Shown: piece by piece, positions 26,510 through 36,329 of the stretch
Layout of the letters: each line of letters begins with the position of its first letter
Position numbering within the stretch: the stretch's first letter is position 1
Assembly (NCBI GenBank): GCA_014804695.1
Contig: JAAUZJ010000017.1
Location: 1 to 64,000 of the forward strand
From: Lachnospiraceae bacterium
GTDB taxonomy: Bacteria; Bacillota; Clostridia; Lachnospirales; Lachnospiraceae
Reading direction: 5' to 3'
Length of the DNA: 64,000 bases
The notes under the pieces: generated by a model
What the model was told of the DNA's origin: nothing
Database searches by the model: none
The model's input: only the letters and a program-made list of their open reading frames with translations
Program-made: the position numbers and the translations under genes

Positions 26510-26591
26510 GAACATAGATAATATAAATAAAAAACGGAGGCCGGTTGCAGGAGCAAGGGCTCTCCGTTTTTTATTTATATTATCTATGTTC
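26510..26591. repeat. long palindrome with constant loop, copy 2
   Basis: Perfect 30-bp arms (26510-26539 and 26562-26591) enclose a 22-base loop. Read on the minus strand it is preceded by CCAATACCCA, starts GAACATAGATAATATAAAT and has GCTCCTGC in the loop, exactly the layout of 19057-19140. Its centre CGGAG/CTCCG with A6/T6 flanks can terminate the GH94 transcript. An 11-bp direct repeat (TTAATGCCACG twice) precedes it at 26489-26510. Confidence 0.85.
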
Positions 26592-26656
26592 TGGGTATTG
26601 GAATGAGGAAGCGTGGCACCTAAAACATTCGAGTGTCGAAAGAGGCGGTGGCATAT

Positions 26657-27202
26657 TCATTCCACTTCCTTAACTTCCTTAGACTCACGCCTTTTTTCCC
26701 ACAAAGTAACTACCCACTCCGCAAGATAACTAAGCGCTAATCCAATTATAAAACCTACGAGTACATCAGTTGGATAATGCACGCCTACATACAAGCGTGA
26801 AAGCGCAATTAATATCGCTAATATAAGCAACGGAATTCCGGCCCGTTTTGGAAGATTCCTGACAAAAACACCCGCCGCCGCAAAAGCGCATCCTGTATGG
26901 CCTGACGGAAATGAAAAATCGGTTGGTTTCTTAACTAATGGAACCAATGCTTCTATCGCATCATACGGTCTGGTTCTTGCGACCAAATTCTTAAGTACAA
27001 GATTGTTAACTATAAGCGACATGAGCATGGCACAGGCACTAATTATGCCAGCTCTTCTCGTTTTTTTGTTGAAAAGCAAGAGCAAGGTGATAGCAATCCA
27101 TATCAATCCCGCATTTCCTAATGTAGTTATTACTTTAAAAAAGGGAGTCAATATATCGTTACGAATATACTCCTGAATAAATAATAAAATAGCTCCGTCC
27201 AT
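26657..27202 (-). CDS. PAP2-family membrane phosphatase
   Basis: 181 residues and about five membrane segments. The three PAP2 catalytic motifs are intact: KNLVARTRP (near 71), PSGH (near 99) and SRLYVGVHYPTD (near 139). Such enzymes dephosphorylate undecaprenyl pyrophosphate or phosphatidic acid on the outer face of the membrane, so carrier-lipid recycling is the likely role. AAGGAG precedes ATG 27202. It is the last gene of a minus-strand series that starts at the cupin gene. Confidence 0.9.
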   Translation of the reverse strand: MDGAILLFIQEYIRNDILTPFFKVITTLGNAGLIWIAITLLLLFNKKTRRAGIISACAMLMSLIVNNLVLKNLVARTRPYDAIEALVPLVKKPTDFSFPSGHTGCAFAAAGVFVRNLPKRAGIPLLILAILIALSRLYVGVHYPTDVLVGFIIGLALSYLAEWVVTLWEKRRESKEVKEVE

Positions 27203-27264
27203 TTTGTACTCCTTACCGCAGTCTATGCTGCATTTTTATCTCGCGCGACTTTTTTCTATATACT

Positions 27265-27930
27265 TCATATTCCCATCTTTCGCACAATTCCTTCCGCATC
27301 CACTCCAGGATGCGTCAGATACAGTCTACACACCTGTTCGGACAATTCTTCGGAGATATGATACTTCTTTGCAATCTGTCCTACTGCCATCCCCTTATCA
27401 ATGTCTTTAATCATTGAGGGAATATATTCTTTTATTTTCTCGGGACCGATTAATATTTGCGACTTTTTGCCAGTATAGGGAATATCAATTCTCTCAATAT
27501 GAAAACTGCCATTCTCTTCCACATAAAGCATTGCCATTGTGATAGGCTGATTGAATCTACGCGGTCCACAGCTCCCCGGATTCAGCCATGTTCTGCCATC
27601 CATTACCGTTTCTTCGTATTTATGGGAATGACCGTATATTATTATATCATAAGGCGTTAAGTCCACGTCAATATGTTTTTTATTGTGAATCATAAATACC
27701 TTAATCCCTATGTCTTCAATTACATTGGCAGTCGGCAGTGCTTCTGCCCACTCTTTATCCGCATTTCCACGCACAACATAAGTTGCTGCAATCTTATTCA
27801 GTTCCTCTATGACCGATAATTTATTTATATCTCCGGCATGAAAAATCATGTCACATCCATTTAAATATTCTTTCACTTCATCCCTAAGCAGACCATGTGT
27901 ATCTGATATTACGGCAATTTTATATGGCAT
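27265..27930 (-). CDS. YfcE/YsnB-type metallophosphoesterase
   Basis: 221 residues from ATG 27930 (GAGGAT upstream). Metal ligands are seen in VISDTHG (start), HAGDINK, VRGNADKE, HNKKH and YGHSHKYEE. The catalytic part ends near residue 160; the extra ~60 residues contain a helix-turn-helix-like stretch (MAVGQIAKKYHISEELSEQV) that is not found in minimal YfcE. It acts on phosphodiesters, with the natural substrate unknown. Confidence 0.88.
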   Translation of the reverse strand: MPYKIAVISDTHGLLRDEVKEYLNGCDMIFHAGDINKLSVIEELNKIAATYVVRGNADKEWAEALPTANVIEDIGIKVFMIHNKKHIDVDLTPYDIIIYGHSHKYEETVMDGRTWLNPGSCGPRRFNQPITMAMLYVEENGSFHIERIDIPYTGKKSQILIGPEKIKEYIPSMIKDIDKGMAVGQIAKKYHISEELSEQVCRLYLTHPGVDAEGIVRKMGI

Positions 27931-27980
27931 AATTATCCTCTTTTCAATATAAACTACCAAACGATTGCAAAACTTAATTT

Positions 27981-28631
27981 CTATGTACTCAATGTCGTCA
28001 CCAATCCGGAATATCTTTCAGACTTATTCCTGATATCCTCTTCTGTTACACCATAATACAAATATATATCTTTAGAAACTTGCGACATTTTTCCTTTCAT
28101 TTTCTTATCGCCGGAATAAGAAACACTTAAGATTTCCCATACATTTTCTACTGAAATACTCACCCTTACGGTATCTGAAAACCTTATCTCATATATATGA
28201 AAATCTATTGGAAAAGTCTCATCAGGAATTGCTTCTGCCCTTTTTATCTGAAGATCTACCTGTTGCATAAATGCCATCATTGTTTCCTCATTATACTCTT
28301 TTGGCCGCTCAATCTCACGCATGTCCCCCAATAATTCAGGCTTATGCTTTAAAACAAGGGATGCTTTGAGGGAATTACGCTCTTCAAGGTAACTTCGCGA
28401 TTCATCACAAACTTCCACTGCATTATACTTATCTCTTATATACTCAACAACTTCATTCAGCGCATGGGGATTTGCGACTATTTTCTCGGCAACTCGTTTT
28501 CTTTTCCGCTCATATATAGCGCTTCTTATTCGCTGCGATAATTTACGTTTACCACCTTTCCCCGCTATAAACACACTTGTTGGGCCATCTGCACCGCTTA
28601 TAACTGTTGCTGCCATTACATTTTTCCCCAT
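27981..28631 (-). CDS. hypothetical protein with an isolated sodium-pump-like motif
   Basis: 216 residues, mostly charged helices, without membrane segments. The N-terminal ATVISGADGPTSVFIAGK copies the GGADGPT motif of the beta subunit of Na+-pumping decarboxylases, but the ~11 membrane helices of that subunit are absent, so it is not a pump. A basic stretch (GKRKLSQRIRSAIYERKRKRVAEK) follows, then an acidic helical domain. AAGGAG is 7 bases before ATG 28631. Function unknown; it lies between a small membrane protein and a phosphoesterase gene. Confidence 0.65.
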   Translation of the reverse strand: MGKNVMAATVISGADGPTSVFIAGKGGKRKLSQRIRSAIYERKRKRVAEKIVANPHALNEVVEYIRDKYNAVEVCDESRSYLEERNSLKASLVLKHKPELLGDMREIERPKEYNEETMMAFMQQVDLQIKRAEAIPDETFPIDFHIYEIRFSDTVRVSISVENVWEILSVSYSGDKKMKGKMSQVSKDIYLYYGVTEEDIRNKSERYSGLVTTLST

Positions 28632-28704
28632 ATGAGTCTCCTTATATTAAAGTAGTTAGGTAATTGTGAAACTTTTCCCACTGATCAGAACTTAGACAAT
28701 AGTT

Positions 28705-29043
28705 TCAAATGACCCTATGTATAGACAACAACTCATATATTTCAAAAAATATCATTATACTCCCCACAAAAAAGAAAAAATCCTGCAGAAAGGTAACATC
28801 TACCCTTCTATACATGTGAGCCTTCGCATTTTTAGGAAAACGCTCCGCCAATAGACTGGCACCGGCTACTACTGAGAAAACAAGTCCGTTCAGCATCCAC
28901 TCTCCTACAAGCAGAAACAACACTGCCGCTAATCCAATCACTATGAAACTTATTTTATTCCGCAACGATGGTGACAGGCGCGGCGCAATGTGCGCCCATA
29001 GCATCATGCATATCAAAACGCCGGTAGTCAGCACCTTATCCAT
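28705..29043 (-). CDS. small membrane protein of unknown function
   Basis: 112 residues with three to four hydrophobic helices and the polar segment LAERFPKNAKAHMYRRVD. ATG 29043 is preferred because GGGAG lies 8 bases before it; ATG 29058 overlaps the cupin stop (TAATG) and could allow coupled translation. I do not recognise the family. Tight spacing implies coexpression with the cupin gene. Confidence 0.6.
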   Translation of the reverse strand: MDKVLTTGVLICMMLWAHIAPRLSPSLRNKISFIVIGLAAVLFLLVGEWMLNGLVFSVVAGASLLAERFPKNAKAHMYRRVDVTFLQDFFFFVGSIMIFFEIYELLSIHRVI

Positions 29044-29057
29044 GACTTTTTCTCCCA

Positions 29058-29378
29058 TTAAAATGCAACTACCAAAAGCATCTTAAATTGTTCCTGACCG
29101 TATACCGCATGCGGATGTTTTGCCGGCATGACAATGCTTTCACCTGTATGGAGTTCATAATCTTTTCCATCAATTGTAATTCTGCCCACACCATCAAGAC
29201 ACAAAACCATTGCATCGCCGCCGGATTCATGCGTGCTGATCTCTTCATCCTTATCAAAAGAAAATAGTGTTGCACTAAGGGCACTATTTTGAACAAGCGT
29301 TTTGCTTACAACCTGACCTTCCTGATATGAGATCTCATCCTTCAAAGTAAGGACTTGCGACTTTTTTATATTTTTCAT
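29058..29378 (-). CDS. small cupin-domain protein
   Basis: 106 residues from ATG 29378 (GAAGGA upstream). A single cupin barrel: ISTHESGGDAMVLCLDGVGRITIDG is the first motif and GESIVMPAKHPHAV the second. His and Glu ligands are partly retained. Stand-alone cupins of this size can bind metal or small ligands; no specific reaction can be assigned. It is first in a minus-strand series running to the PAP2 gene. Confidence 0.85.
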   Translation of the reverse strand: MKNIKKSQVLTLKDEISYQEGQVVSKTLVQNSALSATLFSFDKDEEISTHESGGDAMVLCLDGVGRITIDGKDYELHTGESIVMPAKHPHAVYGQEQFKMLLVVAF

Positions 29379-29556
29379 GATTCCTTCCATTTTATAACCA
29401 TACTCCTCTCTCAGCCTTTGCTCCTTTATTTCATCTACAATATTAGAATTCTTTATATATCATACATTCTACATTTGGAATTTACAATACTCATCTGCTA
29501 TAATTCCAAGCCATAATTTTCACAGCCCACTTGAAAATATAAAAACCGCTTTATGA

Positions 29557-29585
29557 TTGGAATTTAAATAAAAATCTGTTATAAT
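29557..29585 (+). promoter_or_regulatory. promoter of the dTMP kinase gene
   Basis: TTGGAA (29557-29562), a 17-bp spacer and TATAAT (29580-29585). The leader to the start at 29692 is about 100 bases. Confidence 0.65.
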
Positions 29586-29691
29586 AAAACATATGTTTAT
29601 TCACAATTAGTAATAATTGATATTATTGTACTACATATTTCTTTGAAATAATTAAAATAATCGACAAAGAATCAGGAAAGGTTTCACAAAT

Positions 29692-30345
29692 ATGAATAAC
29701 GGACAGATACATACTCCCATTGAAAAGGGTAAATTTATAGCGTTTGAAGGAATAGACGGAAGCGGAAAAAGTACGCAGATTCAGTTACTGAACGATAAAC
29801 TGAAAACTGAAGGCATTTACTGTTATACAACAATGGAACCTACCGATTCTCCTATCGGCTCATTGATCCGCCAGATTCTGACAGGCAAAATAAAGACCGA
29901 TAATAAGGCAATAGCCGCATTGTTCGCAGCAGACAGACTGGATCATATACTAAATGCCGATAACGGAATTTTGACTAAAATTTCAAACGGTACAACGGTA
30001 ATCACAGATAGGTACTACTTTTCTTCTTATGCCTATCATAGCGTCGATGCACCTATGGATTGGGTGATCACGACTAATGAGCAGAGCAAAAACATTCTCC
30101 AGCCGACTGTCACAATTTTTATTGATGTTGACCCGGATACCGCAATTGAAAGAATCAAGCAAAACAGAGCGCATCAGGAACTTTTTGAGAAAAAATCAAG
30201 ATTAATAAAAGTACGTGAGAAATATTTAGAAGCATTTGAGAAATTGTCGGATGTAGAAAAAGTTATTATTATAGACGGAAACCGCCCGCAGGAAGTGATT
30301 GCCGCAGATATCTGGGAGAAAATAAAGGGAATTTTAGATGAATAG
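29692..30345 (+). CDS. tmk: thymidylate (dTMP) kinase
   Basis: 217 residues. The P-loop is FEGIDGSGKST (residues 18-28). The DRYYFSSYAYHS segment (near 105) is the DR(Y/F) base-binding region, and the lid has QNRAHQELFEKKSRL. It phosphorylates dTMP to dTDP for DNA synthesis. The N-terminus is about ten residues longer than usual. Ribosome site AGGAAAGG. It stands alone, converging with the UlaG-like gene, so it may be a second copy rather than the housekeeping tmk usually found beside holB. Confidence 0.88.
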   Translation: MNNGQIHTPIEKGKFIAFEGIDGSGKSTQIQLLNDKLKTEGIYCYTTMEPTDSPIGSLIRQILTGKIKTDNKAIAALFAADRLDHILNADNGILTKISNGTTVITDRYYFSSYAYHSVDAPMDWVITTNEQSKNILQPTVTIFIDVDPDTAIERIKQNRAHQELFEKKSRLIKVREKYLEAFEKLSDVEKVIIIDGNRPQEVIAADIWEKIKGILDE

Positions 30346-30375
30346 AGGGGACGTTCAGCCCCCTCACATACCAAA

Positions 30376-31020
30376 TCACAACCTAATCTCCACCTGAATC
30401 TCACCATCCAGCCTTTCCACATCCGCCTTAAATGCCTGTCCATCAGCCTTATCGCCTACTATACTTCCATAATGCGTAGGAATTACCGCCTTAGGCTTCA
30501 GACTTACAATATAATCCGCCGCCTGCTTTTTATCCATTGTATAATGTCCGCCGATCGGAATCATGGCAACATCACACTGCACTTTCTTAATATCCTCGTT
30601 CACATCAGTGTCACCGGCCACATAATAACGGATATCATCCATTTTTACCACATATCCCTGCCATTTCTTACTCTTTGGGTGGAACGGCTTAAGATTATTA
30701 TACGCCGGAATAGTCTCTATTGTAATATCTCCCTGTTCATGTGTCTCACCGGGATTATAAAAAACACAGTTATCAGAAGTAAGTCCCTGCGTGGAAAGGA
30801 CTTGCTTTTTCATAGATTCCGGGGCAACAAGAATAGTGTTTTCTTTCTTAAGCTTCATAATTGATTCCGGCTCAAAATGATCAAAATGCTCATGTGTGAT
30901 AAAGATAATATCTGCATCATGTTTGTCCGCTTCTATCTTAAAGGGATCAAAATATAGTATTTTAGAACCCTCTATCCGAATACTGCTTTGTGTGTTAACC
31001 GTAATATTATTCAAATTCAT
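30376..31020 (-). CDS. UlaG-like metallo-beta-lactamase-fold hydrolase
   Basis: 214 residues from ATG 31020 (AGGTGG 8 bases upstream). Metal motif THEHFDHF near residue 47, YYVAGDTDVNEDIK near 129 and PTHYGSI near 179 match the UlaG/YtkL-like branch of the MBL superfamily, which includes lactonases and phosphodiesterases. It begins 18 bases after the DUF1667 gene and ends the glycerol operon; its role there is unknown. Confidence 0.88.
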   Translation of the reverse strand: MNLNNITVNTQSSIRIEGSKILYFDPFKIEADKHDADIIFITHEHFDHFEPESIMKLKKENTILVAPESMKKQVLSTQGLTSDNCVFYNPGETHEQGDITIETIPAYNNLKPFHPKSKKWQGYVVKMDDIRYYVAGDTDVNEDIKKVQCDVAMIPIGGHYTMDKKQAADYIVSLKPKAVIPTHYGSIVGDKADGQAFKADVERLDGEIQVEIRL

Positions 31021-31037
31021 ATGCCAATCCACCTTCC

Positions 31038-31406
31038 TTAATTTTTAATCTCTATATTCTTCGTAGCAATCACATCAATTCCTGTATCCGCAATATTTGA
31101 AACAATAACATCTCCTATACGAATCGGTGCCTGAATCTCTACATTTTTAAGTGCCTTGACGCAATCAAAGATTTTTCCTTTAGGAATATCCTCTTTAGTC
31201 TTAACAGATACCATATCCGACTTTCCGCCGTTCACCCTTACAGTAGATGTTACAATTCTGGTAGGATTACTCACTTCCTTTTGTGCATAAACCTCTCCAC
31301 GTTTGCAAGTGTTTCCAGTTATGTTAACCACTTCATTCCCATTCATCTCAACCGTAAGGGCACACCCCATAGGACAATTGATACAGGTCAGATTTCTAAT
31401 TTCCAT
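31038..31406 (-). CDS. DUF1667 protein of the glycerol operon
   Basis: 122 residues. The N-terminal CINCPMGCALTVEMNG and NTCKRGEVYAQKE supply four cysteines, typical of DUF1667, probably forming a metal or Fe-S site. Members are almost always encoded with a GlpA-like dehydrogenase and an FAD oxidoreductase, as here, and are thought to be part of an anaerobic glycerol-3-phosphate oxidising complex. The ATG follows GAGG, and only 2 bases separate it from the upstream gene. Confidence 0.9.
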   Translation of the reverse strand: MEIRNLTCINCPMGCALTVEMNGNEVVNITGNTCKRGEVYAQKEVSNPTRIVTSTVRVNGGKSDMVSVKTKEDIPKGKIFDCVKALKNVEIQAPIRIGDVIVSNIADTGIDVIATKNIEIKN

Positions 31407-31408
31407 TT

Positions 31409-32692
31409 CTATACCTCCTCAATCATTACCGTTATCGTTTTTAAATCCGGATACTGTAAAAGCTGGTCCTTTGTCAGCATTATCTCTTCCATTTCACCCG
31501 GTGCGACAATCTGGCGCTTTTTATTGATTACTCTTTTGCCGTCAAAATCTACCCTGACGCAGCAGTTTTTATATACACTGCCCACTCGAAAACGCACCGT
31601 TAGATTTTCTTCCATATGTGAAACGCGAATCTTCTCCGGGACCGTATATCTGACGCCTGACGCCGGTTTCAGAATAGCGTCGCATTCCACATTTTTCCCT
31701 GCTATATCTTTTTTCAAAATCTCACCCTTCACATAGTCGGCAGCGTTCTTACCGGCGGCAGCCGCCTCTTCCGATACATAGTCTACCAGATCATGTACAT
31801 GAAGCACATTTCCACAGGCAAACACCCCATCTATACTCGTCTCAAGACTTTCATTTACTCTCGGGCCTGAGGTAACCGGATTTATATCCACGCCCATTCC
31901 GCGCGAAAGTTCATTCTCAGGTATTAATCCAACTGACAAAAGAAGCGTATCACAGGGATAAAACTCTTCCGTACCCTGAATAGGTTTTCCCTTCTCGTCA
32001 ACTTCTGCGATCGTCACGCCTTCTACCCGTTCTCTGCCCTTGATATCTACTACCGTATGACTGAGTTTTAAGGGAATATCATAATCATTCAGACATTGCA
32101 CAATATTTCTCTTAAGTCCGCCTGAATACGGCATAAGCTCCGCCACAACCTTGACCTTGGCCCCTTCTAAAGTCATTCTCCTTGCCATTATCAACCCTAT
32201 ATCCCCTGAACCAAGAATAACAATCTCCCTGCCCGGCATATAGCCCTCGATATTAACAAGTCTCTGTGCAGTACCGGCAGAATATATTCCGGCAGGCCGA
32301 TATCCCGGTATATTAAGCGCACCTCTGGGTCTCTCCCGGCAGCCCATAGCCAGAATCACCGCCTTTGCCTGAATCTCAAACAGCCCCTCTGTCCTGTTCA
32401 TTGCCGTTACAATCTTTTCAGAACTGATTTCCATTACCATCGTATTTAATTTATAGTCTATCCCCAGAGCTTTCACCTGTTCTATATAGCGGTCCGCATA
32501 TTCCGGTCCTGTCAGTTCTTCTTTGAATGTATGAAGTCCGAAACCGTTATGAATACACTGGTTTAAAATACCACCCAGTTCTTTGTCCCTCTCCAGTATC
32601 AAAATACTGTCTATTCCATTTTTCTTAGCGGATATGGCTGCCGCAAGCCCCGCAGGCCCTCCGCCAATTATTACAATGTCGCAGTATACCAT
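31409..32692 (-). CDS. FAD-dependent oxidoreductase of the glycerol operon
   Basis: 427 residues. FAD site IIGGGPAGLAAAISAKKNG at the start, CIHNGFGLHTFKEELTGPEYADRY, a second nucleotide site IVILGSGDIGLIMARRM near 171 and FACGNVLHVHDLVDYVSEEA near 305. It matches the NAD(P)/FAD oxidoreductases partnered with GlpA-like dehydrogenases and DUF1667 in Clostridia, probably passing electrons from glycerol-3-phosphate. It lies 75 bases after the dehydrogenase gene. Confidence 0.9.
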   Translation of the reverse strand: MVYCDIVIIGGGPAGLAAAISAKKNGIDSILILERDKELGGILNQCIHNGFGLHTFKEELTGPEYADRYIEQVKALGIDYKLNTMVMEISSEKIVTAMNRTEGLFEIQAKAVILAMGCRERPRGALNIPGYRPAGIYSAGTAQRLVNIEGYMPGREIVILGSGDIGLIMARRMTLEGAKVKVVAELMPYSGGLKRNIVQCLNDYDIPLKLSHTVVDIKGRERVEGVTIAEVDEKGKPIQGTEEFYPCDTLLLSVGLIPENELSRGMGVDINPVTSGPRVNESLETSIDGVFACGNVLHVHDLVDYVSEEAAAAGKNAADYVKGEILKKDIAGKNVECDAILKPASGVRYTVPEKIRVSHMEENLTVRFRVGSVYKNCCVRVDFDGKRVINKKRQIVAPGEMEEIMLTKDQLLQYPDLKTITVMIEEV

Positions 32693-32767
32693 AATTTACC
32701 CCCTACAACACAACCATAATTGTTCATACAACATTCTCGCAGCGATTATTATCTTTCCACTGACGTT

Positions 32768-34222
32768 TTACAGTACATCTTTATTCGTTCCAACAACAAT
32801 CTTAGAATCTCCACCGGATTTTGTAATGTCAAACATAGACTTATTACATTCTCTCGCCAAAATCTCCATTGTTCTGGGTGCGCAGAAACCAGACTGGCAC
32901 CGTCCCATTCCGGCTCTTGTCCTACGTTTCACGCCGTCTAAGGATTTTGCCCCAAGGGGACGCCTTATTGCATCAATAATCTCGCCTTCCGTGATCATTT
33001 CACAGCGGCATATAATATTTCCATAGGCAGGATTTTCCCGAATCAAAGCATTTCTTTCTTCGATACTAAGCGCACCAGGTTTCGTAATACCCTTTCTTGT
33101 AGGGATAAAATCATCTTTTTCTTCAAGCCCCATCTTGTCTTTTATAAGCCCCGCGACCATTTCTCCGATAGCCGGACAGCTTGCAATTCCCGGAGACTCA
33201 ATTCCTGCACAATCTATAAAACCCTTCGAATCTTCCACTTCTCCTATAAGAAAATCGTCGCATTCTTCGTGGGCGCGGAGACCGGCAAAGGATGTGATCA
33301 CCTGCTTCACCGGGATATTTTTTACACTCATTCCCGCCTTTTCAAGGACCTGCGAAAGCTCCCACGCGGTTGTATTTGTTCCTTCCTTATCCTCCACCTC
33401 TACAGCCGTTGGTCCAAGCAAAAGATTTCCATGTACAGTAGGTGTAACCAGAATACCTTTTCCGAATTTACCCGGCAGCGAGAAAATCGTCCTGTTCACA
33501 TGTCCGCCCGCTTCCCTGTCTAACAGGCAATAATCCCCTCGTCTGGGAATAATACGGATTTTCTCCTTACTTACCATGTTATGAAACTTATCCGCATAGA
33601 CGCCTGCTGCATTTACCACATATTTTGCCTTGAATACTCCTTTACTTGTATGCAGTTCATAGCCTTCACATTCATCCGAACCCGATTTCAGCTTATTAAT
33701 ATCTTTTACTTCGGTATCAAACTTAAACTCGACTCCGTTTATATAAGCATTTTCCGCCAAAGCAATATTTAATTCAAAAGGACAGACAATTCCCGCCGTA
33801 GGCGCATAAAGGGCCGCGTATACATCGTCTGTTATATTCGGCTCCATCTCAAGCACTTCTTCTTTATTAAGAATACAAAGATTCTTAACACCGTTTGCCA
33901 CGCCTCTTTCATAAAGCGCCTGCAAGTCCGGTAATTCATCCACACTGCGGCATATGACAAGCGATCCGCTCTGCTTATAGGCAAAATCCAGTTCTTTTGC
34001 AAGGAAAGGCATTCTCTCATTTCCACGTACATTTAACTTCGCCTTTAAAGAGCCTGTGGCCGCATCATAACCGGCATGAACGATGGCGCTGTTTGCTTTG
34101 GATGTCCCACAGCACACATCTTCTTCTTTTTCAAGCACACATACTCTGGCTTTATATCTGGACAATTCCCTGGCCGTTGCCGCCCCTGACACTCCTGCGC
34201 CAATGATAATTACATCATACAT
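32768..34222 (-). CDS. GlpA-like glycerol-3-phosphate dehydrogenase with BFD-type [2Fe-2S] domain
   Basis: 484 residues from ATG 34222 (AAAGGAG 11 bases upstream). A DAO-type FAD domain (IIGAGVSGAATARELSRY; VNAAGVYADKF; IESPGIASCPAIGEMVA) is followed by a BFD-like [2Fe-2S] domain with IICRCEMITEGEI and GMGRCQSGFCAP near the C-terminus. It oxidises glycerol-3-phosphate to dihydroxyacetone phosphate. The operon lacks the separate glpC anchor of enteric bacteria and instead has the FAD oxidoreductase and DUF1667 partners. Confidence 0.92.
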   Translation of the reverse strand: MYDVIIIGAGVSGAATARELSRYKARVCVLEKEEDVCCGTSKANSAIVHAGYDAATGSLKAKLNVRGNERMPFLAKELDFAYKQSGSLVICRSVDELPDLQALYERGVANGVKNLCILNKEEVLEMEPNITDDVYAALYAPTAGIVCPFELNIALAENAYINGVEFKFDTEVKDINKLKSGSDECEGYELHTSKGVFKAKYVVNAAGVYADKFHNMVSKEKIRIIPRRGDYCLLDREAGGHVNRTIFSLPGKFGKGILVTPTVHGNLLLGPTAVEVEDKEGTNTTAWELSQVLEKAGMSVKNIPVKQVITSFAGLRAHEECDDFLIGEVEDSKGFIDCAGIESPGIASCPAIGEMVAGLIKDKMGLEEKDDFIPTRKGITKPGALSIEERNALIRENPAYGNIICRCEMITEGEIIDAIRRPLGAKSLDGVKRRTRAGMGRCQSGFCAPRTMEILARECNKSMFDITKSGGDSKIVVGTNKDVL

Positions 34223-34332
34223 GTGTATAGAATCTCCTTTCAATCAATACCCTGTCTAGGCAATTACGAAACTAATTATTTCAAATACCCTAGTTTTGGA
34301 TTACCTAAACATTCTGTAAAGGAAGGCGGAAC

Positions 34333-36174
<1,842 letters not shown>

Positions 36175-36223
36175 TTATATTTTAGTCCTCTGATCATCAA
36201 CCTCCACATATCTTATATATTCT

Positions 36224-36247
36224 AGCTCAGGCTGCTGAGCCTGAGCT
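36224..36247. other. 10-bp hairpin of unknown role
   Basis: AGCTCAGGCT (36224-36233) pairs with AGCCTGAGCT (36238-36247) around a 4-base loop. It has no T run and lies between the MITE and the exporter terminator. Confidence 0.4.
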
Positions 36248-36258
36248 TATTATATCAG

Positions 36259-36298
36259 AAAAATCCGATGTGTTCTACTTTGAAAACATCGGATTTTT
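36259..36298. terminator. bidirectional terminator, ATCCGATGT family, copy 2
   Basis: AAAAATCCGATGT pairs perfectly with ACATCGGATTTTT around a 14-base loop (13-bp stem), with outer TATCAGA/TCTGATA also able to pair. It terminates the ABC exporter pair on the minus strand. The stem equals that at 15946-15988. Confidence 0.85.
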
Positions 36299-36329
36299 AA
36301 GTCTGATAATATTTTATTTTCTTCAAAAC

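Noticed and set aside
27981..28631. Sodium-pump decarboxylase beta subunit
   Set aside because: Only the GADGPT motif is shared. The membrane helices that form the pump are absent.
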